Positions 16,823-26,536 of a DNA stretch of 64,000 bases are shown here, piece after piece. The stretch is from Geothermobacter ehrlichii (GTDB lineage: Bacteria; Desulfobacterota; Desulfuromonadia; Desulfuromonadales; Geothermobacteraceae). Below the pieces are notes generated by a model. That model made no database searches, was not told the origin of the DNA, and saw only the letters and a program-made list of their open reading frames with translations. Position 1 is the first letter of the stretch, and the number at the start of each line of letters is the position of its first letter. Position numbers and translations under genes: made by a program. The stretch covers positions 48,034 through 112,033 of the forward strand of contig NZ_VNIB01000012.1 in assembly GCF_008124615.1 (NCBI RefSeq). The letters are read 5' to 3'.

Positions 16823-18750
16823 CGCGTCGTCCGCTGGTAGTGGGCACGGATGCCCTGCTGAATCCTCTGCCGGGCGTCCTGGACGTTCCGGTTCATGTCC
16901 GCCATGATGTCGTCGAAGTATTCCGACAGGTCGATTCTCGAGAAGTCGAGCTGCTGGAATTCCTCCGGCGTGAAACCGCGACAGTTCGGGTTCTCGGGCG
17001 TTCCCCATCCTCCGTCGGGGCCGAACGCCTTGAGCTGTGAACGCCCCTGCTCGGCCACGATCCGGGCCATCTTCGAGTTGAAGCAGCAATACCGTCTGGA
17101 CCGCTGCACGCAGCCGACCACGGGCCACTTCCGGTCGCAGACAGTCCCCAGGTAGTGACAGTAGCCCGAAGCGGCGAACAGGGCCGTCTCGCCGTCGTTC
17201 TGGTCACACCCCTTGCCGAAGGCCACCTTCATCACCGCCATGATGGCAAGGGCAAAGGCAATGGTCGCCGGGTTCAGCATCGCCGTGGCGTAGCCTTGCA
17301 GACCGGCACTGACCGCTCCCGATGCGCCCGCTCCGGACATGGCCGCGCCATTGGCGGCAAGCACGCCGGAGGCCATTTCCGACCCGGCCGCTATGGTCGT
17401 CACCGTAGCCCCGGTCGCGGCGTTGGTGATGACAACCGCTCCGGTCGCAGTCTGGGATACGGCCATTGCTCCGGCACCGATCTGGTAGGAATAGTAGGCC
17501 GTCTGCGCCATCTGGTAGGCCGTGTGGAGAGCGTTCGCCGTCTGTGTAAAACTCTGCCCGGTCCTGGTGTCGGCAATGGTGTTGCCATCGCTATCGCAGC
17601 AGTCGTTCAGATAGCCGACCTTCATCCCCGGCGGCCGGCAGCGGGACGGCTTGCCGGAGAAGATGTACAGCACACCGAGACAGTTACCGTCCGCGTCCTT
17701 CGGACCGTCGTCTCGCAGCCAGGTGTCCGTGACCGGTTGGGGTGTCGTGTCGACCCCAATCTGGTCCTGGGGGATGTCCGTGCAGGCGTTCGGGGAACAT
17801 TGCGGCACCTGTCCCCCGGTATCGAGGCAGGCGTACTGGTCGCCCAGCGGACAGACGTAATCCCCGGTACACAGTCCCATGGCCGGATCGAGCGTCCCGG
17901 TCGGGCAGGTCTGTGTCGTCGTCGGCGGCATGACGCACAGGCCAGCCGGTGCGTTCAGGGTTCCGGCGCCGCAATCGGGAGCCGGCGGCTGCGGAACGCA
18001 GCTCGTCCCCTGGAGGGTGTAGCCGGCGGGACATGTGTAGCCGGTCGTCGGTGGGGTGGTGTTGGTAAAGGTGACGCTCCAGGTTCCGGTCCCCCAGAAG
18101 TCGGGGTAGGTCTGCTGAAATCTCTGGCCAGGCGCCAGGGGAAGAGCGCCCGTGGGAGCCATGCTTGTGGTCGAGGGCGGATTCGTTCGCGTGTCGACCA
18201 CGTAGTAATCGACCCAGTTGCACGCCTGGTCGAAACGGAAATAGTAGTATCCCATAGCCCCGCCGGTGGTCAGCCTGATCCTCTTGACCTCGACGGTTCC
18301 GCCAGGCGGTGCCGAACCGGTCCATGTCGTGGTGGTTACCATGTCCCAGACAATCTCAGCCGAACAGGTTGAAGGGACCACCGGCGTCGCCGGAATGGCC
18401 GGGCCGCCCGTGCAGCCCTTTGTCGCCGGGTCCCATGTCCCGCCCGGACAGTCAGGGGTTTTCTCGCAGCGGTCCGCCGTGGCGTTGTAGCTGTAGGCCG
18501 GATCGGAACAGGTCTTTTCCGTGGTCGGATTGCTCGTCGTCGCCTCGCAGTCCACCGCCTGGACCGGACAGAAATCCTGATTCCCCTGTCCGCCATGAAC
18601 AGGGACGTTCTGGCATTGCGCCGTCTCGTTCGGACCGTCGGTGTAGCCGTCCCCGTTCAGGTCCGTCCCGCACATCATGACCGCCAGGCCGTTGACCGGA
18701 AAACCGGCCACAAAACAGACCAGAACCACCAGAGCCGTCAGCCGTCTCAT
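16819..18750 (-). CDS. traN: TraN: mating-pair stabilisation adhesin
   Basis: A 643-residue Cys-rich, secreted protein with a signal peptide (to about residue 23). The N-terminal half has repeated short Cys-rich units ('CPAGYTLQGTSC'-like). A hydrophobic Gly/Ala stretch lies at ~430-500. The C-terminal part bears the TraN signature: 'CVQRSRRYCCFNSKMARI', 'WGTPENPNCRGFTPEEFQ', 'DFSRIDLSEYFDDI'. TraN is the outer-membrane adhesin that stabilises mating pairs. It is coupled to its neighbours by ATGA overlaps at both ends. Confidence 0.88.
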   Translation of the reverse strand: MRRLTALVVLVCFVAGFPVNGLAVMMCGTDLNGDGYTDGPNETAQCQNVPVHGGQGNQDFCPVQAVDCEATTSNPTTEKTCSDPAYSYNATADRCEKTPDCPGGTWDPATKGCTGGPAIPATPVVPSTCSAEIVWDMVTTTTWTGSAPPGGTVEVKRIRLTTGGAMGYYYFRFDQACNWVDYYVVDTRTNPPSTTSMAPTGALPLAPGQRFQQTYPDFWGTGTWSVTFTNTTPPTTGYTCPAGYTLQGTSCVPQPPAPDCGAGTLNAPAGLCVMPPTTTQTCPTGTLDPAMGLCTGDYVCPLGDQYACLDTGGQVPQCSPNACTDIPQDQIGVDTTPQPVTDTWLRDDGPKDADGNCLGVLYIFSGKPSRCRPPGMKVGYLNDCCDSDGNTIADTRTGQSFTQTANALHTAYQMAQTAYYSYQIGAGAMAVSQTATGAVVITNAATGATVTTIAAGSEMASGVLAANGAAMSGAGASGAVSAGLQGYATAMLNPATIAFALAIMAVMKVAFGKGCDQNDGETALFAASGYCHYLGTVCDRKWPVVGCVQRSRRYCCFNSKMARIVAEQGRSQLKAFGPDGGWGTPENPNCRGFTPEEFQQLDFSRIDLSEYFDDIMADMNRNVQDARQRIQQGIRAHYQRTTR

Positions 18751-20774
18751 TTCGCCACTCCGTCCGAACAGATCATGTCCTTCTGGGCCTGCCGCAGCAT
18801 CTGCATGACGGTGGCCGCCTCGGCGAACTCATTCAGGCACTGGCAGTCCTTCAGGATTTCCTCTCCCGGTCCAACAGGACATGCTCCGTCCTGGCAGGTG
18901 TGATAGAGGATGTCGTAGGACACCGGGTCAGTCTGGGCCTGCGATACCGGCCCGGAAAGCAGCGCCTGGTCCTTGCTCGACACCCGCCGCGTCTTGCAGG
19001 CCATCTCGCACTCGGCGTGAGAGCCAAAGTCCATCATCGACAGGGAGCCGGAACCGGGCTGCCAGGTTCCACCCACCAGTCGCATGTCCTGGTAGGTCAT
19101 CCCTCCCGAGACAACGGAATCGACCACCGCCCCGTAGCGCGTGGCCGCCGTGGAGAAGTCGAACGACCGGGCGTCGCACATGTAGACCCGTTCCTTCTGC
19201 CACCAGTCATAGTTCAGTGTCCTGGTGCATGTCCCCTGGGTGATTTGCCTGGCCGACGGCAGCGGCGTCAGCCCGGTGGCGTTCCCCTGCCGGAAGGTCT
19301 GCACGCCGTCCACCTTCTCGTCGTAGAGCGAACAGGACGGGTCCGTTTCCAGCGCCTGGCAGGTGTCGTTGATGGTGTCGGTCACGTCGCAGGACAGCGG
19401 CTTCAGGCGGATGTCGATGTTCGCCAGCCCGTGACCGCCGCCGGCGATGGTGGTAATCATCTCCACCGTCACCTGCCCCGTTGTCCTGAACAGTGCCGTC
19501 AGGTCTTTGTTGAGGGTGTACCGCCACTCGGTGGACCGCTCGCACCCCGCAGTAGGGCCGCTTTGTTGCCCGAAGTAATACCCGTGTTTGTAGACTTCCG
19601 TGCCGTTGACAAGAATCTTCAGGTGGTCGTCGAAGGCGACATTCCGTAGAACCACCGACTGGATCAGGTCAGGCCGCTTGACGAAGAAGGAGAAGCGGGA
19701 GATGTAGGTCCTGCACGGCTGCCCGAGCTTGTAGGTGGTGTCCAGCACCAGCGTCCCGCACTCCGGGCCGCACAGCCCGAAGGAGGAAAGCGAACCGCCC
19801 AGCGGCAGCAGCACGTCATTGAAGGTAACCTCCGTCAGGGTCACGATCCGCTTGATGGCGCAGGTGCGCCGCTGCATGTTCGTTCCGAAGGTGTTGACCA
19901 CCTGGCTGTACAGGCTGGAGTTGTCCGCCGCCTGCGCCGTGGCCGTGGCGGTCGCCGCCGAGGTCAGGTCGGGAGGATTCCGGAAGTAGGCCGTCTGCGG
20001 TGGCGGGGCTGGCTGCCCGCCGCCGGCTCCGTTCTGGCCCGTGGCCGGCCGGGACATGTCCTGGCCGAAGTAGGAGATCGTCACCGGGGTGGACTGCACG
20101 CTGGAGATGGCCAGGTTCGGATTGGCCGCCTGGATCGCCCCGACGATGCCGCCGCCCAGGTCTTTCAGCAGGATCGCGGAATTGTTCCAGATCAGGTTGC
20201 TGCCGCAGCCGTTGTTGACACAGTAGCAGCCGCCGAGCCGGTCCGGCGTGGCCGGAACCAGCGCAACCTTCCCGGCCGAATCCGCCCGCCACAGAAAATC
20301 CCGGCAGTTGTTCCAGGTTCCCGGGTCGCACATGATGACGCCATTGGCACAGACACCCGACACCGGGGCCGGAGCCTGCCACCGGCTGTCCATCTGGTCG
20401 TTGAAGTCCAGGTCCTGGGTCACGATCAGGGTCGCGATGTCCCCCGTCGATCCCGGCTGGATCATCACGTCGAGAAACCTGTTCGAGCCTGGAAAGGAAA
20501 GCCTGGCCTGGAACTGCCGGCTGCTGTCGATGGTGGACAGGGGAGCCGTTGTCGTCATCGGCTCGATGGCCCCCTGCTTCAGCTCCTGCCGGCCGCCGTA
20601 CTTCCGCATCACCCTGGAGGCCGCCTCGCCGCCGGCCTGAAGCGCCTGGTCAAGGGCCGCTTGGTCCGGCTGTCCGGCCGGGACGGGAGCTGCCCCCGCC
20701 AGCGCCGGCACCAGGGCCAGAACGCTAGCCGTTGCGGCGATACTTATCCACCATCGCCCGGATCGCTTCGACAT
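18747..20774 (-). CDS. Large Cys-rich secreted protein, TraN-like
   Basis: A 675-residue exported protein (signal peptide to about residue 28, 'PALAGA') with some two dozen cysteines, including clusters 'CYCVNNGCGSN' and 'CGPECGTLVLD', and beta-rich segments. It precedes the clear traN and overlaps it by four bases. It starts inside the end of traC (50-base overlap). It lacks the C-terminal WGTPENP motif of TraN. It may be a second adhesin or an extra N-terminal half of a split TraN; both are inference from position and cysteine content. Confidence 0.7.
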   Translation of the reverse strand: MSKRSGRWWISIAATASVLALVPALAGAAPVPAGQPDQAALDQALQAGGEAASRVMRKYGGRQELKQGAIEPMTTTAPLSTIDSSRQFQARLSFPGSNRFLDVMIQPGSTGDIATLIVTQDLDFNDQMDSRWQAPAPVSGVCANGVIMCDPGTWNNCRDFLWRADSAGKVALVPATPDRLGGCYCVNNGCGSNLIWNNSAILLKDLGGGIVGAIQAANPNLAISSVQSTPVTISYFGQDMSRPATGQNGAGGGQPAPPPQTAYFRNPPDLTSAATATATAQAADNSSLYSQVVNTFGTNMQRRTCAIKRIVTLTEVTFNDVLLPLGGSLSSFGLCGPECGTLVLDTTYKLGQPCRTYISRFSFFVKRPDLIQSVVLRNVAFDDHLKILVNGTEVYKHGYYFGQQSGPTAGCERSTEWRYTLNKDLTALFRTTGQVTVEMITTIAGGGHGLANIDIRLKPLSCDVTDTINDTCQALETDPSCSLYDEKVDGVQTFRQGNATGLTPLPSARQITQGTCTRTLNYDWWQKERVYMCDARSFDFSTAATRYGAVVDSVVSGGMTYQDMRLVGGTWQPGSGSLSMMDFGSHAECEMACKTRRVSSKDQALLSGPVSQAQTDPVSYDILYHTCQDGACPVGPGEEILKDCQCLNEFAEAATVMQMLRQAQKDMICSDGVAK

Positions 20775-23172
20775 AGCTCATCCCTCCCTGCACCATCGAC
20801 TCGATTTCCGCGATCTCGTCCGCGTCGGACGTGTAGGCGTAGTAGCTGAACGGATCGACCACCAGCCGGGCGACGCCGCAGCCGGAAGGAGTATCCATGA
20901 AGATCTCCGAATAGACCTTCCGCCGGCTCCTGATCCCCGTGAGCATGTTCATCGTGAAGGGGTCGTAGGTGATCAGCTTCTCCGTTTCGGCGCGGGCGAA
21001 ATCCCCAGACTCCAGGAAGAACTTGAAGGCGCTGTTCGCCCAGATCACGTCGCCGACCGGGCCGAACCGCTTGATGTCGAGAATCGACTGGGTGACGATG
21101 TTGAAGCTCCCCTTGAACTTGCGGGCCCGCCGGTAGCCTTCCTCGATGACTTCCCGCAGGTGGTCCGACCTGTTCAGGAACTTCCACGCCTCGTCGAAGA
21201 TGATGAAGCGCGGGTCCTGGCGGTTGGAAAGGTAGAGATCCTTGGTCACCGCGTTGACGATCTGGAGCGTCACCACCTTGAACAGCTCCTTTTTCTGCTC
21301 CAGGTGTTCCAGCTCCAGCACCACGAAGTCGTCACTTGCGATGTCGAACGTGGACGGGCCGTTGAAGAACCGCCCGTAGGGGCCTTTCGAGGTAAAGTCG
21401 GTGATGTTGAACGCCAGCTTCTCTGCGGCCTGGGCAATCTCGCCATTGGTTCTGGCGATCTCGCCGAAGTGGGCCAGGTAATGATGCACATGGTCGATGC
21501 CGGCCTTGTTTCCCTCGTTTTCCCAAGCCCACCAGACGGCGTTCTTCAGCAGGCTCATCTCCGTCTCGGTCGGCTCTTCGTCGGTGGCCGAGTAGACCAT
21601 CTGGGCGACAATCGGAGCGATCACCGGAATGTCATGCTCCGGCTCGATGATGTTGGTGAACGGATTGATGCAGATCCGGGTCTGGTCGGAGAAGTCGAGG
21701 AACCGCGCCCCGGCCAGATGGGTCATCTTCTTGTAGGAAAAACCGATGTCGATGATGCGGATCTTCGCGCCGGCGGCGTAGTAGTTGGTCGCCAGGTAGT
21801 TGATGAGGAACGACTTGCCGCCGCCCGAGGTCGCCGCGAGATAGGCGTTGTGGTTGGTGGCCGACGGGTCGAACAGATCTAGGGTGGCCACCTGTCCCTT
21901 GCGGCCAACGAAGAGCATTTCCGGCCGGCCGACGCCGCCGAAGTCCCCCTGGTTCGGCACCATCACCGCAATCGTGTCGGCGGGCGTGATGTAGTGCCGG
22001 TCGATCTGCTCGACGTTCCTGCCGATGTCGTAGAGACCGAACGGCAGCGAGGACACCAGCAGGATCGGCAGAATCCCCCGGTCCTCCTGCATCAGGAAGT
22101 TCTGGTTCTCCCACAGCCGCCGCGCCCGGTCGAGGGAACGCCGGCACCTGTCCGGTTCGTCGTAGACCCACAGGATCGGGATGATCCGGTAAAACTTCTT
22201 TCCCCTGTCCGTCTCGCCCGTCGCCCAGACGTATTCCTCCTTCTTCCGGGCGAGACTCATGACGAACGAGCCCGCGGCCTGCTGGATCATGATGGCGTTG
22301 CACTTGGCGTGCAGCAGGGTTTTCTGGTCCTGAAGCAGCACCGTCAGGGAATAGAGAAACGGACTCGGCACCTGGTCGGCGTCCGACGCCATCCCCTCGA
22401 CCCCGCCGAACAGCCGGTTGGTCGTCAGCGGGGAGATCTCCTGCGGACAGGTCTTCGGCGTCAGGCAGCGCCACTGGCGCCGTCCGACCTGGACATGGTC
22501 GCTTTCACGCCGGATGATGGTTTCGGCGAAAATCGCCTGCTTGCGGATCGGGATGGTGTCGTTGTAGGCCCGCAGGTTCCCCGTCGGACTGTCGTTCAGA
22601 AGCCGCCGCAGCCAGTCGAGCAGCTCCTCCGGGCCCACGTCGCGGGGAGCCAGCCCGGCCCCGGTCAGCGCCTCGTTGCACATGCCGTGGATCTCGGACA
22701 GGTTGACGCCCCTGCCGGCTTCCCTGGGCCACTTGGCGGCGACGAAAAGCCGGTAATTCCGCAGCACCTGGCCGCTGGCCCACGTTCCCTCCGCGCCCCG
22801 GCGGAAATGTTCGGTCAGGGCCTCGGCCACGGCCATGAACAGCTCTCCTTCCCGGCGGATGGTGCATTTGTAGGCATCCAGGATCGGGTCGATGTGCGGA
22901 TCGGCGTGGAGGATGAACTGGAGGATGGCTCCCTTCGGGAACGGCACCCGCAGAAGGCCCTCCATCGACAGCACGGCCCGCTCGCCGGCGAAGGTCAGCG
23001 GGACGCACTCCCAGAGCATCCCCAGGGTATCGTCGCTGTTCAGGTAGGTTTTGCTGTCCGGATCGTAGGCGACATAGGGCAGGTAGTCGGAAAATCTGTT
23101 GCGCCGGACGGCCGCCGCCATCTCCGACTTCCGCAGCCCGCCGTCGCCGAAGAGCAGGGACACAAGGGCCAT
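20725..23172 (-). CDS. traC: TraC: F-type (VirB4-like) assembly ATPase
   Basis: An 815-residue cytoplasmic ATPase that powers pilus assembly. Walker A is 'ATSGGGKSFLINYLA' (about residues 443-457) and Walker B 'RFIIFDEAWKFL' (about 660-671), followed by 'GSFNIVTQSILD'. Length and motif spacing fit the TraC family (F TraC is 875 residues). There is no signal peptide. The start at 23172 lies one base from the traV stop. Confidence 0.95.
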   Translation of the reverse strand: MALVSLLFGDGGLRKSEMAAAVRRNRFSDYLPYVAYDPDSKTYLNSDDTLGMLWECVPLTFAGERAVLSMEGLLRVPFPKGAILQFILHADPHIDPILDAYKCTIRREGELFMAVAEALTEHFRRGAEGTWASGQVLRNYRLFVAAKWPREAGRGVNLSEIHGMCNEALTGAGLAPRDVGPEELLDWLRRLLNDSPTGNLRAYNDTIPIRKQAIFAETIIRRESDHVQVGRRQWRCLTPKTCPQEISPLTTNRLFGGVEGMASDADQVPSPFLYSLTVLLQDQKTLLHAKCNAIMIQQAAGSFVMSLARKKEEYVWATGETDRGKKFYRIIPILWVYDEPDRCRRSLDRARRLWENQNFLMQEDRGILPILLVSSLPFGLYDIGRNVEQIDRHYITPADTIAVMVPNQGDFGGVGRPEMLFVGRKGQVATLDLFDPSATNHNAYLAATSGGGKSFLINYLATNYYAAGAKIRIIDIGFSYKKMTHLAGARFLDFSDQTRICINPFTNIIEPEHDIPVIAPIVAQMVYSATDEEPTETEMSLLKNAVWWAWENEGNKAGIDHVHHYLAHFGEIARTNGEIAQAAEKLAFNITDFTSKGPYGRFFNGPSTFDIASDDFVVLELEHLEQKKELFKVVTLQIVNAVTKDLYLSNRQDPRFIIFDEAWKFLNRSDHLREVIEEGYRRARKFKGSFNIVTQSILDIKRFGPVGDVIWANSAFKFFLESGDFARAETEKLITYDPFTMNMLTGIRSRRKVYSEIFMDTPSGCGVARLVVDPFSYYAYTSDADEIAEIESMVQGGMSYVEAIRAMVDKYRRNG

Positions 23173-23173
23173 G

Positions 23174-23557
23174 TTACTTTCCTCCCCTGGCGAACGGATC
23201 GGTCAGCACCCACCGGGGCCGGTCGAGGAAGATGTAGGCGTAGCGCGGCATGAACAGCTCGTTGCCGTCGCCCTCGTAGGGCAGCATCAGGACCCGCATC
23301 ACTTTGGGCGGGGCCACGACGGGAGTGGACGGGGCCTGGAGCAGTTCCGTCACCCGCCTGTACAGCGATTCCTCGTACTCCGTGTTCGCCGCGCGAGCCG
23401 TGTTCCCGTCCAGGTCCTTCGCCATGTGGTAGGCGGTCGGCACGTCCACGCACCTGCCGCTGTCCGTCCTGCGGCAGCGGAAATTTTCCTCGTAGGGATT
23501 GAAAACGGCGCACGCGGAAAGCGTCAGAGCCGTCAGAACCAGAATCAACTGCTTCAT
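23174..23557 (-). CDS. traV: TraV: outer-membrane lipoprotein of the core complex
   Basis: A 127-residue lipoprotein with lipobox 'LSAC' (Cys16), followed by 'FNPYEENFRCRRTDSG' and two conserved cysteines, which is the TraV pattern. TraV forms the outer-membrane ring with TraK and TraB. It overlaps traB by four bases. The C-terminal 'PPKVMRVLMLPY' region fits the stretch that meets TraB/TraK. Confidence 0.88.
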   Translation of the reverse strand: MKQLILVLTALTLSACAVFNPYEENFRCRRTDSGRCVDVPTAYHMAKDLDGNTARAANTEYEESLYRRVTELLQAPSTPVVAPPKVMRVLMLPYEGDGNELFMPRYAYIFLDRPRWVLTDPFARGGK

Positions 23558-24780
23558 TTCTTCGCCTCCATGTTCGGATCACGCAGCTTGAGCATGACGC
23601 CCTTCTGGATGACCAGCGTCACGTCCTTGGTCGGCGGAATCTCGATGACCGGAATCGCCTGCTTCGCCAGGTCGAGATAGAACTTCTGGATGTCCTTGAA
23701 CCCGCTCGAAAGTCCGGCTCCGACGCCGTATTTGGCGGCATCGCCGGTGTCGATGGTGACCGTGGTCCCAAGTGCGCTGGTGGACGTGATCTGGTTGGAC
23801 GCGGAGATATAGTCGCCCAGGCCGCCGAAGAAGCCAGCCAGCATCGACCGGGCGATGGTGGAGCCCATGCGCGAGACGACCCGGCCCGACAGGCCGATCT
23901 TGCCGTCCCGGTCGACCAGGAATCCCTCGATCTCCTGGTCGATGACCGCCTTGCCTTCGTTGGTCAGGCAGGACAGGGACACCGCCTGCATGAAGGCCCG
24001 CTCGGTCGCCAGGTTTCCGTAGCCGGAGACGATGGCGAAGCAGCCCTTCAGGTCGGCCTTCACGTCGTTCGGCAGAACCGCCAGGTCCTGGATGCGGACC
24101 AGGGCCGGGACCGGATTGCCCTTGCCGACCTCAGCGGTAGGTGCGTCCAGGCCGGAAAGAAGGGTCGCCTCCATGAAGGAGGGAGGCAGATAGATCCGGC
24201 GTGTGGAGTCTTTTTTTTTATCCGGCTCAGGCAGATCGCTGGCCGGCGCGGACACCATGCCGATCTCCCCGATCATCACCACCTCGTCCGGAGCCGGCGG
24301 CTGTCCCGGAGAACTGTTCGTGCCGTTCGCCACGGCGGACGGATAGACGGCGCCGGGCGGAGGGGGTGGCGGATAGGCCGGCAGCACCGGCGGAGAAGAG
24401 GAAGGCGCCCTGTCGAACGCTGGTATCCCATCTGGATTCATCCTCTTGCCCTTGTCCGGGCTGGAGATGGTGGCTTCGTCCCTCTTTCTCTCTTCCTCTT
24501 CGCGTTTCATCAGCTCGTCGAGCTTCCTCTTCAGCTCGGCCATCTGCCTGTCCCGCTTCTTCAGCTCGCTCTGGCTCTTCTGGTAGAGGGACTTCTGGAA
24601 CGTCCTGGCGTCGTCCAGCAGGGCAATCGGCTTCGCCCTGGGCTTCGGCGGCGGTGCCGGTTTAGAGCGGACCTTGTAGGCGAACAGGGCGAACAGCAGG
24701 ACGCCGGCGACGCACAGGGCCTTGACCACCTTCTTCTTCCGCTCCGGGTCCAGGTTTTTCCACGTCTCTTTAAGGTTCAT
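23554..24780 (-). CDS. traB: TraB: VirB10-like scaffold of the transfer channel
   Basis: A 408-residue protein. The start at 24780 is chosen because the upstream in-frame extension runs through traK and the ATG gives 'NLKETWKNLDPERKKK' followed directly by a membrane segment (residues ~21-36). Then come a coiled coil (about 60-105), a Pro-rich spacer (about 130-165) and the VirB10/TrbI-type beta domain with 'YLPPSFMEATLLSGLDAP', 'LKGCFAIVSGYGNLA' and 'GLGDYI'. It bridges the inner and outer membrane. It overlaps traK by 11 bases. Confidence 0.93.
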   Translation of the reverse strand: MNLKETWKNLDPERKKKVVKALCVAGVLLFALFAYKVRSKPAPPPKPRAKPIALLDDARTFQKSLYQKSQSELKKRDRQMAELKRKLDELMKREEEERKRDEATISSPDKGKRMNPDGIPAFDRAPSSSPPVLPAYPPPPPPGAVYPSAVANGTNSSPGQPPAPDEVVMIGEIGMVSAPASDLPEPDKKKDSTRRIYLPPSFMEATLLSGLDAPTAEVGKGNPVPALVRIQDLAVLPNDVKADLKGCFAIVSGYGNLATERAFMQAVSLSCLTNEGKAVIDQEIEGFLVDRDGKIGLSGRVVSRMGSTIARSMLAGFFGGLGDYISASNQITSTSALGTTVTIDTGDAAKYGVGAGLSSGFKDIQKFYLDLAKQAIPVIEIPPTKDVTLVIQKGVMLKLRDPNMEAKK

Positions 24781-25639
24781 CGCTACCGTCCTCCCCAAAC
24801 ACGCTTGCCGTCTCATCTCCGCCCGCTGGCGGTCCGGCCACTTCCGGCCGTCCCCGCCGGACGAGGGGATTGCGCCGGGCATCCGGGTTGCGCCTCTCGA
24901 CGATGAACACGCGGGTGATGTCGCCGGGATCGAGCAAAGGTTCCTCGATGGCGACGGCCAGGGGGCTGTGAGTCAGTTGCGGGTTCAGAAAGTCCGCCTC
25001 GTTCAGCCGCCACTGTCCCTGGCCGGCCTTGAGGGAAACGATGTACTCCCGCAGGCCCAGCCCTTCGCCTTCCACCTCGATGTCGCGTTTGGCGGTCAGC
25101 CAGAGCTGGTCGAAGACGTTGAGCTGCTTCCAGACGGGCCGGACCGAGTAGCTCTCCGGCAGATCGCCGGTGTACGCCTGCCTGATGAGCTTGAGGATCT
25201 TCTTTTCCAGCGGCAGGCCGGCGAAGATGGACAGGTTCTTCTCGATGCGCTTCTTCCTGCCGCTGGTCAGGCGGATGGTCTGGGAGGGAATCTTCTTCGG
25301 CAGGCCGATCATCGAGTAAACGTCCCCGTCGCAGATGACGAAGAACTCCGAAGGCGTTTTGGTGTAGATCACCTCCTGCCCCTTCTTCAGCGCCTGGAAT
25401 TTCACAAAGGCGTTCTCGCCGGCGATCTTTATCCTGATCCCCTTGTCCTGCGAGAACACCACGTCCTTTATCGGGCCGGGACAGACAAAGCGGTTTACGT
25501 CCGTGCTGGACAGGGGAACCTTGGTCGTGTGTTCGGGAAAGACAACGACCAGGGATTCTTCCTGTTCGCCGGTCGAAGCCACTGCCGGGATCGCTGCCAG
25601 CCCAAGCAGAAGGGCCAGGGTAACCTCCTTCCATCTCAT
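24770..25639 (-). CDS. traK: TraK: secretin-like outer-membrane core protein
   Basis: A 289-residue periplasmic protein with a signal peptide (to about residue 21, 'PAVAS'). The body is beta-rich, as in the VirB9/secretin-like TraK family, with 'DVNRFVCPGPIKDVVFSQDKG' near residue 50 and 'EVIYTKTPSEFFVICDGDVYSMIGLP' near 100. It forms the outer ring with TraV. It overlaps traE by four bases and traB by 11. Confidence 0.88.
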   Translation of the reverse strand: MRWKEVTLALLLGLAAIPAVASTGEQEESLVVVFPEHTTKVPLSSTDVNRFVCPGPIKDVVFSQDKGIRIKIAGENAFVKFQALKKGQEVIYTKTPSEFFVICDGDVYSMIGLPKKIPSQTIRLTSGRKKRIEKNLSIFAGLPLEKKILKLIRQAYTGDLPESYSVRPVWKQLNVFDQLWLTAKRDIEVEGEGLGLREYIVSLKAGQGQWRLNEADFLNPQLTHSPLAVAIEEPLLDPGDITRVFIVERRNPDARRNPLVRRGRPEVAGPPAGGDETASVFGEDGSDEP

Positions 25640-26196
25640 CGCAGATCCCTCCCCTCGAAGCTGGTCACGTAGAAGCGCCCGCCACGGACGGAAAACCCGA
25701 TGGCATAGACCTTCTGCCTTTCGTCCGTCTTCTGGTCCTGGACGAAGGTTTTTTCGATGCCGGTGACCTCGATCACCTTCTCGTCCGGCTTCAGCTCCAT
25801 CCGGGTGACGAAGAACGCCCGCGACACCGTGGCGACCTCGACCGTATCCACGGCCTCCATCAGCGCCTTCTGCATCTCGGCGAACTTCTCCGGGGCGATG
25901 AGCGCCAGGACTTCCTCGTACTGCCGCCGGATGGTGCCGGGACTGTAGGTCAGCAGCAGGGAGGTGACATAGCGGGCCATCTCGCGGGCGTAGTCCTCGC
26001 TGATGGTGCTGGCGGTCAGGCTCGCCCTGTCCTTCAGGCCGGGCGGCACCAGCACCACCGCCTGGCGGTTCAGGGCCACCTGGAGCATCAGGGTGTTGAA
26101 CAGCGTCAGGCCGCCGATCAGCACGACGATCAGCATCAGCAGGCGGTTGGTGGCGAACAGGTTGCTCGATTTCTGAATGAACAGGTCGAGTCTCAC
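25636..26196 (-). CDS. traE: TraE: VirB8-like inner-membrane protein
   Basis: The start is set at the GTG at 26194-26196, ten bases after the traL stop and after a GGGAG ribosome site; an upstream in-frame start would lie inside traL. The 186-residue product has a short cytoplasmic tail, one membrane segment (about residues 15-40, 'LLMLIVVLIGGLTLF') and a periplasmic domain with 'SEDYAREMARYVTSLLLTYS', typical of TraE. It belongs to the inner-membrane part of the channel. Confidence 0.9.
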   Translation of the reverse strand: MRLDLFIQKSSNLFATNRLLMLIVVLIGGLTLFNTLMLQVALNRQAVVLVPPGLKDRASLTASTISEDYAREMARYVTSLLLTYSPGTIRRQYEEVLALIAPEKFAEMQKALMEAVDTVEVATVSRAFFVTRMELKPDEKVIEVTGIEKTFVQDQKTDERQKVYAIGFSVRGGRFYVTSFEGRDLR

Positions 26197-26206
26197 GGCT
26201 TGCTCC

Positions 26207-26488
26207 CTACTCAATGAACTCGTCCACGAAATACTGCGGATACCCCTGCATCCGCGACCAGCCAAGCATGTAAAGAAGGTGCCGCATGAAGCCACGGGGC
26301 CGGTTGCGCTTGGCACGGGAGTAGATCGTGGGCAGGACGATCAACATGCTCCACCAGAACCAGCCACCGAAAATCATTGCGAACAGGTAGGCGATGGCCA
26401 TGATCGCCATGTCGTCCGGCTCGAACCAGAGCAGCTGGTACGGCTGTGTCAGGTACTGCGGCATCCGCCGCGAAAGCGAATCATTCAT
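26207..26488 (-). CDS. traL: TraL: pilus assembly membrane protein
   Basis: A 93-residue protein with two close hydrophobic segments (about residues 28-62) and the TraL start pattern 'RRMPQYLTQPYQLLWFEPDD'. It corresponds to VirB3 in other type IV systems and helps place pilin in the membrane. It lies between traA and traE, the usual place. Confidence 0.9.
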   Translation of the reverse strand: MNDSLSRRMPQYLTQPYQLLWFEPDDMAIMAIAYLFAMIFGGWFWWSMLIVLPTIYSRAKRNRPRGFMRHLLYMLGWSRMQGYPQYFVDEFIE

Positions 26489-26536
26489 GGAGCACCAGAA
26501 GTGGAAACGGGGAGCGGGGGACTCCCCGGAAGGGAA

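Noticed and set aside
17155..18372. A 405-codon rightward frame opposite traN
   Set aside because: Composition (Arg, Gly, Val) and lack of any motif mark it as a shadow of traN.
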